A stretch of DNA of 12,474 nt from JANQGH01 sp039030175. Lineage in GTDB: Bacteria > Pseudomonadota > Alphaproteobacteria > DSM-16000 > Inquilinaceae. Positions 6,525-12,474 of the stretch are shown here, one piece after another (the first letter of the stretch is position 1; each line of letters opens with the position of its first letter). The notes under the pieces were generated by a model. It saw only the letters and a program-made list of their open reading frames with translations. It was not told where the DNA came from and made no database searches. The position numbers and the translations under genes are program-made. Location: contig JBCCER010000133.1 in assembly GCA_039030175.1 (NCBI GenBank), positions 1 to 12,474 of the forward strand, written 5' to 3'.

Positions 6525-7091
6525 ATGACTGAGTCCCTAGCTGGTAAAACGATCGCGCTGTTGGTCGCCAACGGCTTTGAAGAAATAGAGATGACCGAGC
6601 CGCAGAAGGCTCTGTTGGCGGCTGGTGCGGCAGTCAAGCTGGTGTCTCCCGAGACCGCTCTGGTCAATGGTTGGCACGGCGCTGCCTGGGGTCATTACTT
6701 TCCTGTAGATGGCGCTCTCTCCACTCAGATGGCCGCGGACTTTGATGCGTTGCTGGTACCTGGTGGCCACCGCAGCATCATCGCCTTGGCGAAAAGCGCC
6801 CACACCAATCGTTTCCTCAAAGGTTTCCTAGATGGCGACAAGCCGGTGGTTTTGGTCGGCGATGCCGCAACATTGCTGGCCGGTGCGGAGCGTGCCGCCG
6901 GACGGAACGTAGTCGCCGTTGACGAGGCTGCCGAGACGCTGTCCTCGTCCGGTGCTACGGTCGACGGCGAGGCAACCAGCCTCGTTGACGGTTCGCTTTT
7001 GACGCTGCGTGGCGGCTTGGAAGGGGATGAGGTCAAAAGCGCCGTTATGGATCATCTCGGCGGCGCTGGTGCGGTAGCTGAGGCTGCCTAA
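6525..7091 (+). CDS. DJ-1/PfpI-family protein lacking the catalytic cysteine
   Basis: The 188-residue protein has the alpha/beta fold segments of the DJ-1/PfpI superfamily (proteases, glyoxalases, deglycases, chaperones): the N-terminal strand T-I-A-L-L-V-A-N-G-F-E-E-I-E (9-22) with the conserved Glu near residue 20, F-P-V-D (59-62), and D-A-L-L-V-P-G-G (74-81). At the nucleophile elbow, where active members read about P-V-A-A-I-C-H-G-P, this one reads P-V-V-L-V-G-D-A-A (107-115), so G112 and D113 replace Cys and His. The whole protein contains no cysteine. It is therefore unlikely to act as a cysteine hydrolase or glyoxalase; a binding or structural role, as in the cysteine-less DJ-1-like domain of large catalases, is a guess. 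AGGAG at 6511-6515 supports the start. It sits between two intrinsic terminators, so it is probably a single-gene unit. Confidence 0.85.
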   Translation: MTESLAGKTIALLVANGFEEIEMTEPQKALLAAGAAVKLVSPETALVNGWHGAAWGHYFPVDGALSTQMAADFDALLVPGGHRSIIALAKSAHTNRFLKGFLDGDKPVVLVGDAATLLAGAERAAGRNVVAVDEAAETLSSSGATVDGEATSLVDGSLLTLRGGLEGDEVKSAVMDHLGGAGAVAEAA

Positions 7092-7123
7092 AGTCCATTA
7101 ACCGGGTTTTCTCCAGTTACAAG

Positions 7124-7153
7124 AGGGGCGCTGGATTTCCAGCGCCCCTTTTT
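7124..7153 (+). terminator. Intrinsic terminator of the DJ-1-like gene
   Basis: AGGGGCGCTGG (7124-7134) pairs perfectly with CCAGCGCCCCT (7139-7149) around ATTT, followed by a T-run (7149-7153), 32 bases after the stop codon. Read on the minus strand, the stem is followed by only a weak T-containing tract (CTTGTAA), so it may stop the converging opp transcript less well. No other terminator for oppF was found in 7092-7232. Confidence 0.92.
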
Positions 7154-7232
7154 GCTGTCTGGTTTTACCGGAAACAGTCTCCTAACCGCCCTCTATCGGG
7201 CGTAGACTTTCCGCGATCCCGCCCCATTACCG

Positions 7233-8246
7233 TTAGGTCAGTGGTTCGCTATCCCAGTAGTGGCACGCTGCTCTGTGCCCGGGTTCAATATCCACTAGCG
7301 CCGGGACCTCTTGGGCGCACAGATCGGTTGCCTTTGGGCAACGGGTTCTGAAGTAGCAGCCGCTAGGCGGGTTGAGGGGGGAGGGCAGGTCGCCTGTCAG
7401 AACCACTCTTGTCTTGCCCCGTTCAGCATCGGGATCGGGCAGCGGTACGGCGGAAATCAGCGCTTGGGTATAGGGATGTCTCGGGTTCTCATAGATGCTG
7501 TCGCGATCGGCTACTTCGACCAGCTTGCCAAGATAGAGCACCATAATTCTATGGCTGATATGGCGGACCACGCTGAGGTCGTGGCTGATGAAGATCAGCG
7601 ACAAATTCATGTCCCGCTGCAATTCCATCAGCAAGTTTACGATCTGGCTTTGGATCGAGACATCTAGCGCCGACACCGGCTCATCACAGATCACCAGCTT
7701 CGGCTTCAGAATCATCGCCCTTGCGATGCCGATGCGCTGGCACTGTCCGCCGGAAAACTCGTGCGGATATCGATTGATCATCTCGGGCATTAGGCCGACC
7801 CGGGCCATCAAGTCGCGCACTTGATCGCGCGCTTGTTGCTTACTGACTTCTGGTCGGAACGTGCGCAAGGGTTCGGCTATGATGTCGCCAACGGTCATGC
7901 GGGGATCCAGGGACGCCAAAGGGTCCTGGAAAATGATTTGCATGTCGGAACGTTTTTCACGCATGTTCGACGACGATAGCTTGGCCAAATCGTCGCCGAG
8001 CCAGACAACCTGTCCCCCCGTCGGATCGATAAGCCGCAAGACGGCGCGGCCGAGGGTGGATTTGCCGCATCCACTTTCGCCGACAACACCGAGCGTTTCG
8101 CCCGGGCTGAGATCAAAGCTGACACCATCGACAGCCTTGACGTAGTCACGATGGCGGCTGAGCAAGCCGCGCTTGGGCATGGCGAAATGCACCTTCAGAT
8201 CGCGCACGGACAGTATCGGTTGGGTTGCGGTCATGGCATCGAGCAT
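7233..8246 (-). CDS. oppF: Oligopeptide ABC importer, ATP-binding protein OppF
   Basis: One of the two ATPases that drive peptide import at the inner membrane. The protein has 337 residues. Walker A is G-E-S-G-C-G-K-S-T (56-64), the Q-loop is Q107 in I-I-F-Q-D-P, the signature is F-S-G-G-Q (164-168), Walker B is L-V-I-C-D-E (184-189), and the H-loop is H222. After the ATPase comes the oligopeptide/dipeptide C-terminal domain with C297, C303, C310 and C328. The A-V-D-G-V start of the core and the G-G-Q-C-Q-R signature follow enterobacterial OppF closely, so OppF is preferred over DppF. The ATG at 8246 has no clear ribosome site; a second ATG at 8234 (residue 5) is an equal candidate and gives a family-like N-terminus. 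It lies 40 bases after oppD as the last gene of the operon. Confidence 0.94.
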   Translation of the reverse strand: MLDAMTATQPILSVRDLKVHFAMPKRGLLSRHRDYVKAVDGVSFDLSPGETLGVVGESGCGKSTLGRAVLRLIDPTGGQVVWLGDDLAKLSSSNMREKRSDMQIIFQDPLASLDPRMTVGDIIAEPLRTFRPEVSKQQARDQVRDLMARVGLMPEMINRYPHEFSGGQCQRIGIARAMILKPKLVICDEPVSALDVSIQSQIVNLLMELQRDMNLSLIFISHDLSVVRHISHRIMVLYLGKLVEVADRDSIYENPRHPYTQALISAVPLPDPDAERGKTRVVLTGDLPSPLNPPSGCYFRTRCPKATDLCAQEVPALVDIEPGHRAACHYWDSEPLT

Positions 8247-8286
8247 TGCATCGGGAAACGATAAGAATTCTGGGCGCGGGGTCTAA

Positions 8287-9348
8287 TCATGCATCGACCG
8301 CCTGCTGGCCGGCCTCCTGGTCGCGCTGTCGCGGTGTGTCGGCTGGTCCCTCAGGGGGCAGATGCGATAGGTGGCAGGCCTTGGCGCGCCCTGCTGTGAA
8401 TGGCAGCAAGGCTGGCTGCTCGGCCGTACAGCGGTCGAATCGATAAGGACATCTGACCTCGAAATTACAGCCGATCGGCAAATGCTGCAGGTTAGGAGGC
8501 TGTCCGGCGATTGAGGGCAGTTCACCGCCGGTTTCGCTGTCCAACCGAGGCATGCTGTTCAGCAGCCCTTCCGTATAGGGATGCTGTGGGCTGTAGAAGA
8601 TCTCACGCACGGCGCCGGTTTCGACGATGTTGCCGGCATACATCACCATCACTCTGTCCGACAGCCCGGCAATGACACCCAAATCATGCGTGATCATGAT
8701 GATCGATGTATTGAATTCGTTCTTGAGGTCGCGCATCAGGTCCAGGATTTGGGCCTGAACCGTCACATCAAGCGCCGTCGAAGGCTCATCAGCGATCAGA
8801 AGATCGGGCTGGCATAGCAGAGCCATGGCAATCATGACCCGCTGGCGCATGCCGCCGGAGAACTCGTGAGGGTACATACGCACTCGGCGGCGAGCTTCGG
8901 GAATGCGCACTAAGTCCAGCATCTCGACAGACCGGTTCATGGCTTCGCTTTGGGTCATGCCCTTATGCTGGACCAGCACTTCGGTCATCTGGGTCGAAAT
9001 GCGCAAGAACGGGTTCAACGAGGTCATCGGGTCTTGGAAGATCATCGACATCTTTGACCCCCGGACCCGGTTCAGCTTTACCGGCGGCAAGCCCAGGATT
9101 TCGTCGCCGCGATACTTGACAGACCCGGTGGCGCGGCCATTGGTGGCCAGCAACCCCATGATCGACATGAATATCTGGCTCTTGCCGGAGCCGGATTCGC
9201 CAACCACACCCAAGGTCTCGCCCGCGCTGACCTCGAAGCTAACGCCGTTGACCGCCGACACCTCGCCTTCCCGCGTCGTGAAGCGGGTAACGAGATTGTT
9301 GACCTCCAGAACCTTGGTCGCGGCTGCGGCGGTGCTTGCGTCGCTCAT
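8287..9348 (-). CDS. oppD: Oligopeptide ABC importer, ATP-binding protein OppD
   Basis: Partner ATPase of OppF. The protein has 353 residues. Walker A is G-E-S-G-S-G-K-S-Q (50-58), with the Q typical of OppD. The Q-loop is Q105, the signature is F-S-G-G-M (163-167), Walker B is L-L-I-A-D-E (183-188), and the H-loop is H221. The C-terminal peptide-transporter domain carries C294, C300, C307 and C325 with the same spacing as in OppF. It then has a polar tail of about 28 residues (326-353), rich in Pro, Gln and Arg, longer than in enterobacterial OppD and of no known function. The ATG at 9348 has AGGAG (9359-9363) 10 bases upstream. It follows oppC by 37 bases, which supports cotranscription. 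Confidence 0.95.
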   Translation of the reverse strand: MSDASTAAAATKVLEVNNLVTRFTTREGEVSAVNGVSFEVSAGETLGVVGESGSGKSQIFMSIMGLLATNGRATGSVKYRGDEILGLPPVKLNRVRGSKMSMIFQDPMTSLNPFLRISTQMTEVLVQHKGMTQSEAMNRSVEMLDLVRIPEARRRVRMYPHEFSGGMRQRVMIAMALLCQPDLLIADEPSTALDVTVQAQILDLMRDLKNEFNTSIIMITHDLGVIAGLSDRVMVMYAGNIVETGAVREIFYSPQHPYTEGLLNSMPRLDSETGGELPSIAGQPPNLQHLPIGCNFEVRCPYRFDRCTAEQPALLPFTAGRAKACHLSHLPPEGPADTPRQRDQEAGQQAVDA

Positions 9349-9385
9349 AGCCTAATCGCTCCTGCAACCGTCATCCGTGCTGCCC

Positions 9386-10285
9386 TCACCGGTCTTTGGG
9401 GTCGAGGGCGTCGCGCAACCCGTCGCCGATGAAGTTGAGGCAATAAAGCGTCGCGGCCAGGAAGATGCCCGGGAAGATCAGCATCCAGGGGGCGGATTCC
9501 ATATTGTCCGCGCCTTCCTTGATCAGCACGCCCCAGCTTGTCATCGGCTCTTGAATGCCGAGTCCCAGGAAGCTCAGGAAGCTCTCCAGCAGGATCACCT
9601 TCGGCACAGTCAGCGTCATATAGACGATCACCGGGCCCAGCGTGTTGGGAATGATATGCCGTCTGATGATGTTGAAGTTCGAGACGCCTGACGCATGCGC
9701 TGCCTCGACAAACTCTCGCCGACGCACCGACAGGGTCTGGCCGCGCACGATGCGCGCCATATCCAGCCACTCAACGGCCCCGACGGCGACGAAGATCAGA
9801 ATGAAATTCCGCCCGAAAACAACGATCAGCAAGATCACGAAGAACATGAACGGCAGCGAGTATAGGATATCGACGAACCGCATCATCAGCGTGTCGATCC
9901 GACCGCCGAAAAAGCCCGCTGTGGCGCCATAAGTAACGCCGATGATCAAGCTGACCACCGTGGCGATGACACCGATCATCAACGACACCCGTCCGCCCAT
10001 CAAGACGCGGGTCAGCAGATCTCGGCCGTTACCATCTGTGCCGAAGATATAGAAATTCTCCGTCGTTGGCGGCTGGCTGATGGCCGCCCAGTTGATCGCG
10101 TCGATCGAATGCGGCGTCAGCATTGGGCCGAAGACGCACAGGATGGTGATAATCGCCAACAAGATCATGGCGGTCACGGCCGCCTTGTTGCGCAGCAGCC
10201 GATGCCAGGCATCACTCCATAGGCTGCGCCCTTTGATCTGGGCTTCAGTGGCGACCGGTTCGGTGCCGATGGGGGTATCAGTCAT
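9386..10285 (-). CDS. oppC: Oligopeptide ABC importer, permease OppC
   Basis: Inner-membrane channel subunit paired with OppB. The 299 residues compare with about 302 in enterobacterial OppC, and the resemblance is strong along the whole length: G-R-S-L-W-S-D-A (19-26) before the first helix (about 36-56), F-G-T-D-G-N-G-R-D-L-L (81-91), and the ending N-F-I-G-D-G-L-R-D-A-L-D-P-K-D-R. The cytoplasmic EAA loop that docks on the ATPases is E-A-A-H-A-S-G at 194-200, continuing to the I-I-P near 213. The start ATG follows the oppB stop by 22 bases. A strong AAGGAGG lies right after that stop but about 13 bases from the ATG, a longer spacing than usual. Confidence 0.96.
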   Translation of the reverse strand: MTDTPIGTEPVATEAQIKGRSLWSDAWHRLLRNKAAVTAMILLAIITILCVFGPMLTPHSIDAINWAAISQPPTTENFYIFGTDGNGRDLLTRVLMGGRVSLMIGVIATVVSLIIGVTYGATAGFFGGRIDTLMMRFVDILYSLPFMFFVILLIVVFGRNFILIFVAVGAVEWLDMARIVRGQTLSVRRREFVEAAHASGVSNFNIIRRHIIPNTLGPVIVYMTLTVPKVILLESFLSFLGLGIQEPMTSWGVLIKEGADNMESAPWMLIFPGIFLAATLYCLNFIGDGLRDALDPKDR

Positions 10286-10307
10286 TGGCTCTGCCTACCC
10301 TCCTTCC

Positions 10308-11225
10308 TCACTGGTAACGAACCTTGGGATCGAGAAAGCCGTAAAGCACGTCGACCACCAGGTTGAGGACGATAATGAGGCTGCCATAGAAGATCACGGT
10401 GGCCATCACCAACGGGTAGTCCCTGTTCAGCGCGCCTTGTACGAAGTAGCGCCCTATGCCCGGGATTCCGAAGATCTGTTCGATGACAACGGAACCGGTG
10501 ATAAGGCCCGCTGCCGCCGGCCCGAGATAGGAGACAACAGGCAACAATCCACCCTTCAGCGCGTGGCGCATGATGGTAACCCGTTCCGGCAAGCCCTTAG
10601 CCCGCGCCGTTCGAATAAAGTTGGCGCGCAGGGTTTCGATCATGCTGCCCCGCGTCAGCCGCGAGACGTATGCGATCTGAGGCAATGCCAGCGCGATTAT
10701 GGGCAGGATCATGCTGTCCACCCCCCGCCAGCCACCGACGGGCAGCCAACTCAAATAGATGCCGAAGACCAGGGTAAGCAGCGGCGCCATGACGAAGTTC
10801 GGGATCGCGATGCCAGACATGGCCGTGGCCATGACGCCGTAATCGTAGATCGAATTCTGTCTGAGTGCGGCGGTGGTCCCGAGTGTCATGCCGACAACAG
10901 CGGCAAGCAAAAGGGCGATGCCGCCGAGCTGTAGACTAACCGGAAAGCCTTGGACGATCAGTTCGGTAACAGTGAAATCGCGAGCGCGCAGCGATGGGCC
11001 AAAGTCTCCGCGCAGCACATTGCTGAGATAGAGCACGTATTGCTCGATTAGCGGCAGGTCGAGATTGTAGCGGGCGGCAATGTTCGCCTCGACCGCAGGC
11101 GGCAAGGCGCGTTCGCCGTCGAACGGACCACCGGGTGCCACCCGCATCATGAAAAAGGCGATCGTGATGATGATGAACAGGGTGGGGATTGCGACCAGCA
11201 GCCGGCGGACGATGTAGCTCAACAT
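10308..11225 (-). CDS. oppB: Oligopeptide ABC importer, permease OppB
   Basis: Inner-membrane channel subunit. The 305 residues match the family length of about 306. The N-terminal helix and first motif (IPTLFIIITIAFFMMR, 13-28, followed by A-P-G-G-P-F-D-G-E-R) are characteristic of OppB. The EAA-type loop runs from about 205 to 229 (R-T-A-R-A-K-G-L-P ... R-H-A-L-K), and the protein ends with V-L-Y-G-F-L-D-P-K-V-R-Y. The ATG at 11225 has only a weak ribosome site. It is separated from oppA by 223 bases, the only large gap in the operon, which contains a terminator-like hairpin. No convincing second promoter was found in that gap. Confidence 0.96.
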   Translation of the reverse strand: MLSYIVRRLLVAIPTLFIIITIAFFMMRVAPGGPFDGERALPPAVEANIAARYNLDLPLIEQYVLYLSNVLRGDFGPSLRARDFTVTELIVQGFPVSLQLGGIALLLAAVVGMTLGTTAALRQNSIYDYGVMATAMSGIAIPNFVMAPLLTLVFGIYLSWLPVGGWRGVDSMILPIIALALPQIAYVSRLTRGSMIETLRANFIRTARAKGLPERVTIMRHALKGGLLPVVSYLGPAAAGLITGSVVIEQIFGIPGIGRYFVQGALNRDYPLVMATVIFYGSLIIVLNLVVDVLYGFLDPKVRYQ

Positions 11226-11398
11226 GAGATCAGGTGCCTATCAGCAGTGGCGGCCAAGGTCGCCATGCTCTGGGTTTTGTCGAAGAAAAGTGGGGCCTTG
11301 CTGGGAAACAGCGTTCGTCCGCGTACGGCAGCGGCTGCCGCGACATATTGAAGAACCTTGGCGATCGACGCGCCCGGTCGGGTGCCAAAATCATCGTC
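11226..11398. other. oppA-oppB intergenic remainder
   Basis: Between the hairpin after oppA and the oppB start there is no credible gene. The one structured element is a perfect inverted repeat, CGGCAGC-G-GCTGCCG (11326-11340). Small open frames cross here on both strands, but they lack family resemblance and ribosome sites. On the minus strand a TTGACG near 11400 has no matching -10. Confidence 0.5.
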
Positions 11399-11435
11399 AA
11401 AAGGAAGCGGGGCGGCGCTTCCAGCGCCACCCCGC
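11399..11435 (-). terminator. Terminator-like hairpin between oppA and oppB
   Basis: Read on the minus strand, GCGGGGTGGCGCT pairs with AGCGCCGCCCCGC around GGA: a 13-base stem with one G-T pair (11407-11435). It is followed by TTCC and then TTTT (11399-11402). It begins 13 bases after the oppA stop. The T-run is broken, so termination is probably partial. That fits an operon in which the binding protein must be made in excess over the permease and ATPase subunits. It may also protect the oppA mRNA 3' end. Confidence 0.7.
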
Positions 11436-11448
11436 AAAACCAACAGTC

Positions 11449-12474
11449 TTAGCTGTTATCCAAGGACAGCCACCGGGTGCGGTGAATATCCTTGGCGTTG
11501 TCAACCCAGCCGACGACGTAAGGTGCGACCAAGTTCTTCGAGACATAGTAGTAGATCGGAATGGTGGCCGCGTTATCGAGCGCGATCTGCTCGGCCGCCT
11601 GGAGAATTTCGGCGCGGGCCTCCAGATCCGTCGTGGCCATCGCTTCGTCCATGAGCTGGTCGAACTCAGCGTTCTCCCATTGCCCATAGTTGAAGTTGAT
11701 GCCGGACTCCAGGAGATAAAGGAAGTTCTGGGCGTCGGGATAGTCGGCGATCCAGCCGGCGCGTGCGACCTGGAAGTCAGCCTGCTGAAGATCGTTGTAA
11801 TGGACAGCGACGTCCGTATTGAAGAGCTCTGTGTCAACGTAGATTTGCTGCCACATAGCCGCTACCGCGACAGCGATCCGGCGGTGGTTTTCCGAGGTAT
11901 TGTAACGCAGGACCAAGCTCAGACGGTTGTCCGGACCGTAGCCGGCAGATTCCATTAGAGCCTGAGCCTCAGCCAACGCATCGTCGTACGACATGTTCGC
12001 GTATGGCGCTTCGGCGGTTTCGTAGCCGGGGATCGGCGGCACGAAGCTTGTCGCCGGGATTTCGCCGGTGCGCAGCACCTGATCGGTGATCGCTTCACGG
12101 TTGATCGCCAGGCTGAGGGCCATGCGGACATCGGCTTCTTGCAGCGCCGGATCGGTGCTGTTGACGGGATAGTAGTAGATGCCGAGATATGGCGCGATCC
12201 GGTAGGAATCGGGCATCTCGTTTTGCAGGAACTCGATCTGCTCGGACGCAAAGTCAGTGTTGGCGTCCAGTTCGCCGGCGCGGAAACGCCTCAGCGCGGC
12301 GGAACGGTCCTCGGTCGGATACCAATAGACCTCGTCGATCGCGACATTGTCGTTGTCGAAGAAATTCTCGTTGCGGACCAGATGCACATGAGTTTGCGGG
12401 ATCCATTCCTGCAGGATGTAGGGCCCGTTGACGGCGATGTTCTCCGGCCGAATCCAGCTATTGCCATGTTCTTC
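11449..12474 (-). CDS. oppA: Oligopeptide-binding protein OppA (partial, N-terminus outside window)
   Basis: Periplasmic solute-binding protein of family 5, which captures peptides and delivers them to OppBC. The frame is open to the right edge, so 341 C-terminal residues are present and the signal peptide and N-terminal lobe are missing; the GTG at 12387 is internal. Family features seen are N-G-P-Y-I-L with W-I-P (in the first 26 residues of the fragment), V-R-N-E-N-F-F, R-F-R-A-G-E-L-D, Y-Y-Y-P-V-N, D-V-R-M-A-L-S-L-A-I-N-R-E, L-R-Y-N-T-S-E-N-H-R-R, V-A-R-A-G-W-I-A-D-Y-P-D-A and the late I-P-I-Y-Y-Y-V. The A-R-A-G-W-x-A-D-Y segment is close to that of enterobacterial OppA. As the first gene of the oppABCDF operon, its promoter should lie to the right of the window. 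Confidence 0.94.
   Translation of the reverse strand, partial: EEHGNSWIRPENIAVNGPYILQEWIPQTHVHLVRNENFFDNDNVAIDEVYWYPTEDRSAALRRFRAGELDANTDFASEQIEFLQNEMPDSYRIAPYLGIYYYPVNSTDPALQEADVRMALSLAINREAITDQVLRTGEIPATSFVPPIPGYETAEAPYANMSYDDALAEAQALMESAGYGPDNRLSLVLRYNTSENHRRIAVAVAAMWQQIYVDTELFNTDVAVHYNDLQQADFQVARAGWIADYPDAQNFLYLLESGINFNYGQWENAEFDQLMDEAMATTDLEARAEILQAAEQIALDNAATIPIYYYVSKNLVAPYVVGWVDNAKDIHRTRWLSLDNS

Noticed and set aside
10080..10934. A 284-codon plus-strand open frame opposite oppC and oppB
   Set aside because: Shadow frame; both opposite genes match their families along their full length.
11219..11443. A 74-codon minus-strand frame filling the oppA-oppB gap
   Set aside because: It includes the hairpin stem in its coding part and resembles no family; better explained as intergenic DNA.
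11224..11958. A 244-codon plus-strand open frame opposite oppA and the gap
   Set aside because: Mostly antisense to oppA and passes through the terminator-like hairpin; no family resemblance or ribosome site.

Overview
This 12.5 kb window looks like ordinary chromosomal DNA of a GC-rich Gram-negative bacterium, most likely an alphaproteobacterium. That placement is inferred from the argD-argF-hslO gene order, the type of the tRNA-Gly(CCC), and the family-typical protein sequences. The order or genus cannot be fixed from the sequence alone. I see no phage, transposon, CRISPR array or defence genes, and no undescribed multi-gene system. The points worth a second look are small: a DJ-1-like protein that has lost its catalytic cysteine, a folded folE leader, an orphan terminator after the tRNA, and a hairpin inside the opp operon.

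Layout. (1) Positions 1-2007, plus strand: the end of argD, then argF, then hslO, joined by short overlaps as one operon (arginine biosynthesis plus a redox-regulated chaperone). (2) Positions 1992-5961, minus strand, read from right to left: apaG, folE, trkH and argE. trkH and argE are translationally coupled (TAGTG), and the 3' end of argE overlaps the 3' end of hslO by 16 bp, so two arginine-pathway genes converge tail to tail. (3) Positions 6062-6176, plus strand: tRNA-Gly(CCC) with a good sigma70-type promoter. (4) Positions 6177-6524: a 348-base stretch without a gene, holding a strong intrinsic terminator and several inverted repeats. (5) Positions 6525-7153, plus strand: a single-gene unit for a cysteine-less DJ-1/PfpI-family protein, closed by a strong terminator. 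(6) Positions 7233-12474, minus strand: an oligopeptide ABC importer operon in the classical order oppA-oppB-oppC-oppD-oppF; oppA runs off the right edge.

How the genes work together. ArgD, ArgF and ArgE catalyse consecutive or near-consecutive steps from acetylglutamate semialdehyde to citrulline. OppA would bind peptides in the periplasm, OppB and OppC form the channel, and OppD and OppF power it. A terminator-like hairpin just after oppA probably lowers expression of the membrane and ATPase genes relative to the binding protein. The other genes (K+ uptake TrkH, folate-pathway FolE, ApaG, Hsp33) are housekeeping or stress functions without an evident common pathway.
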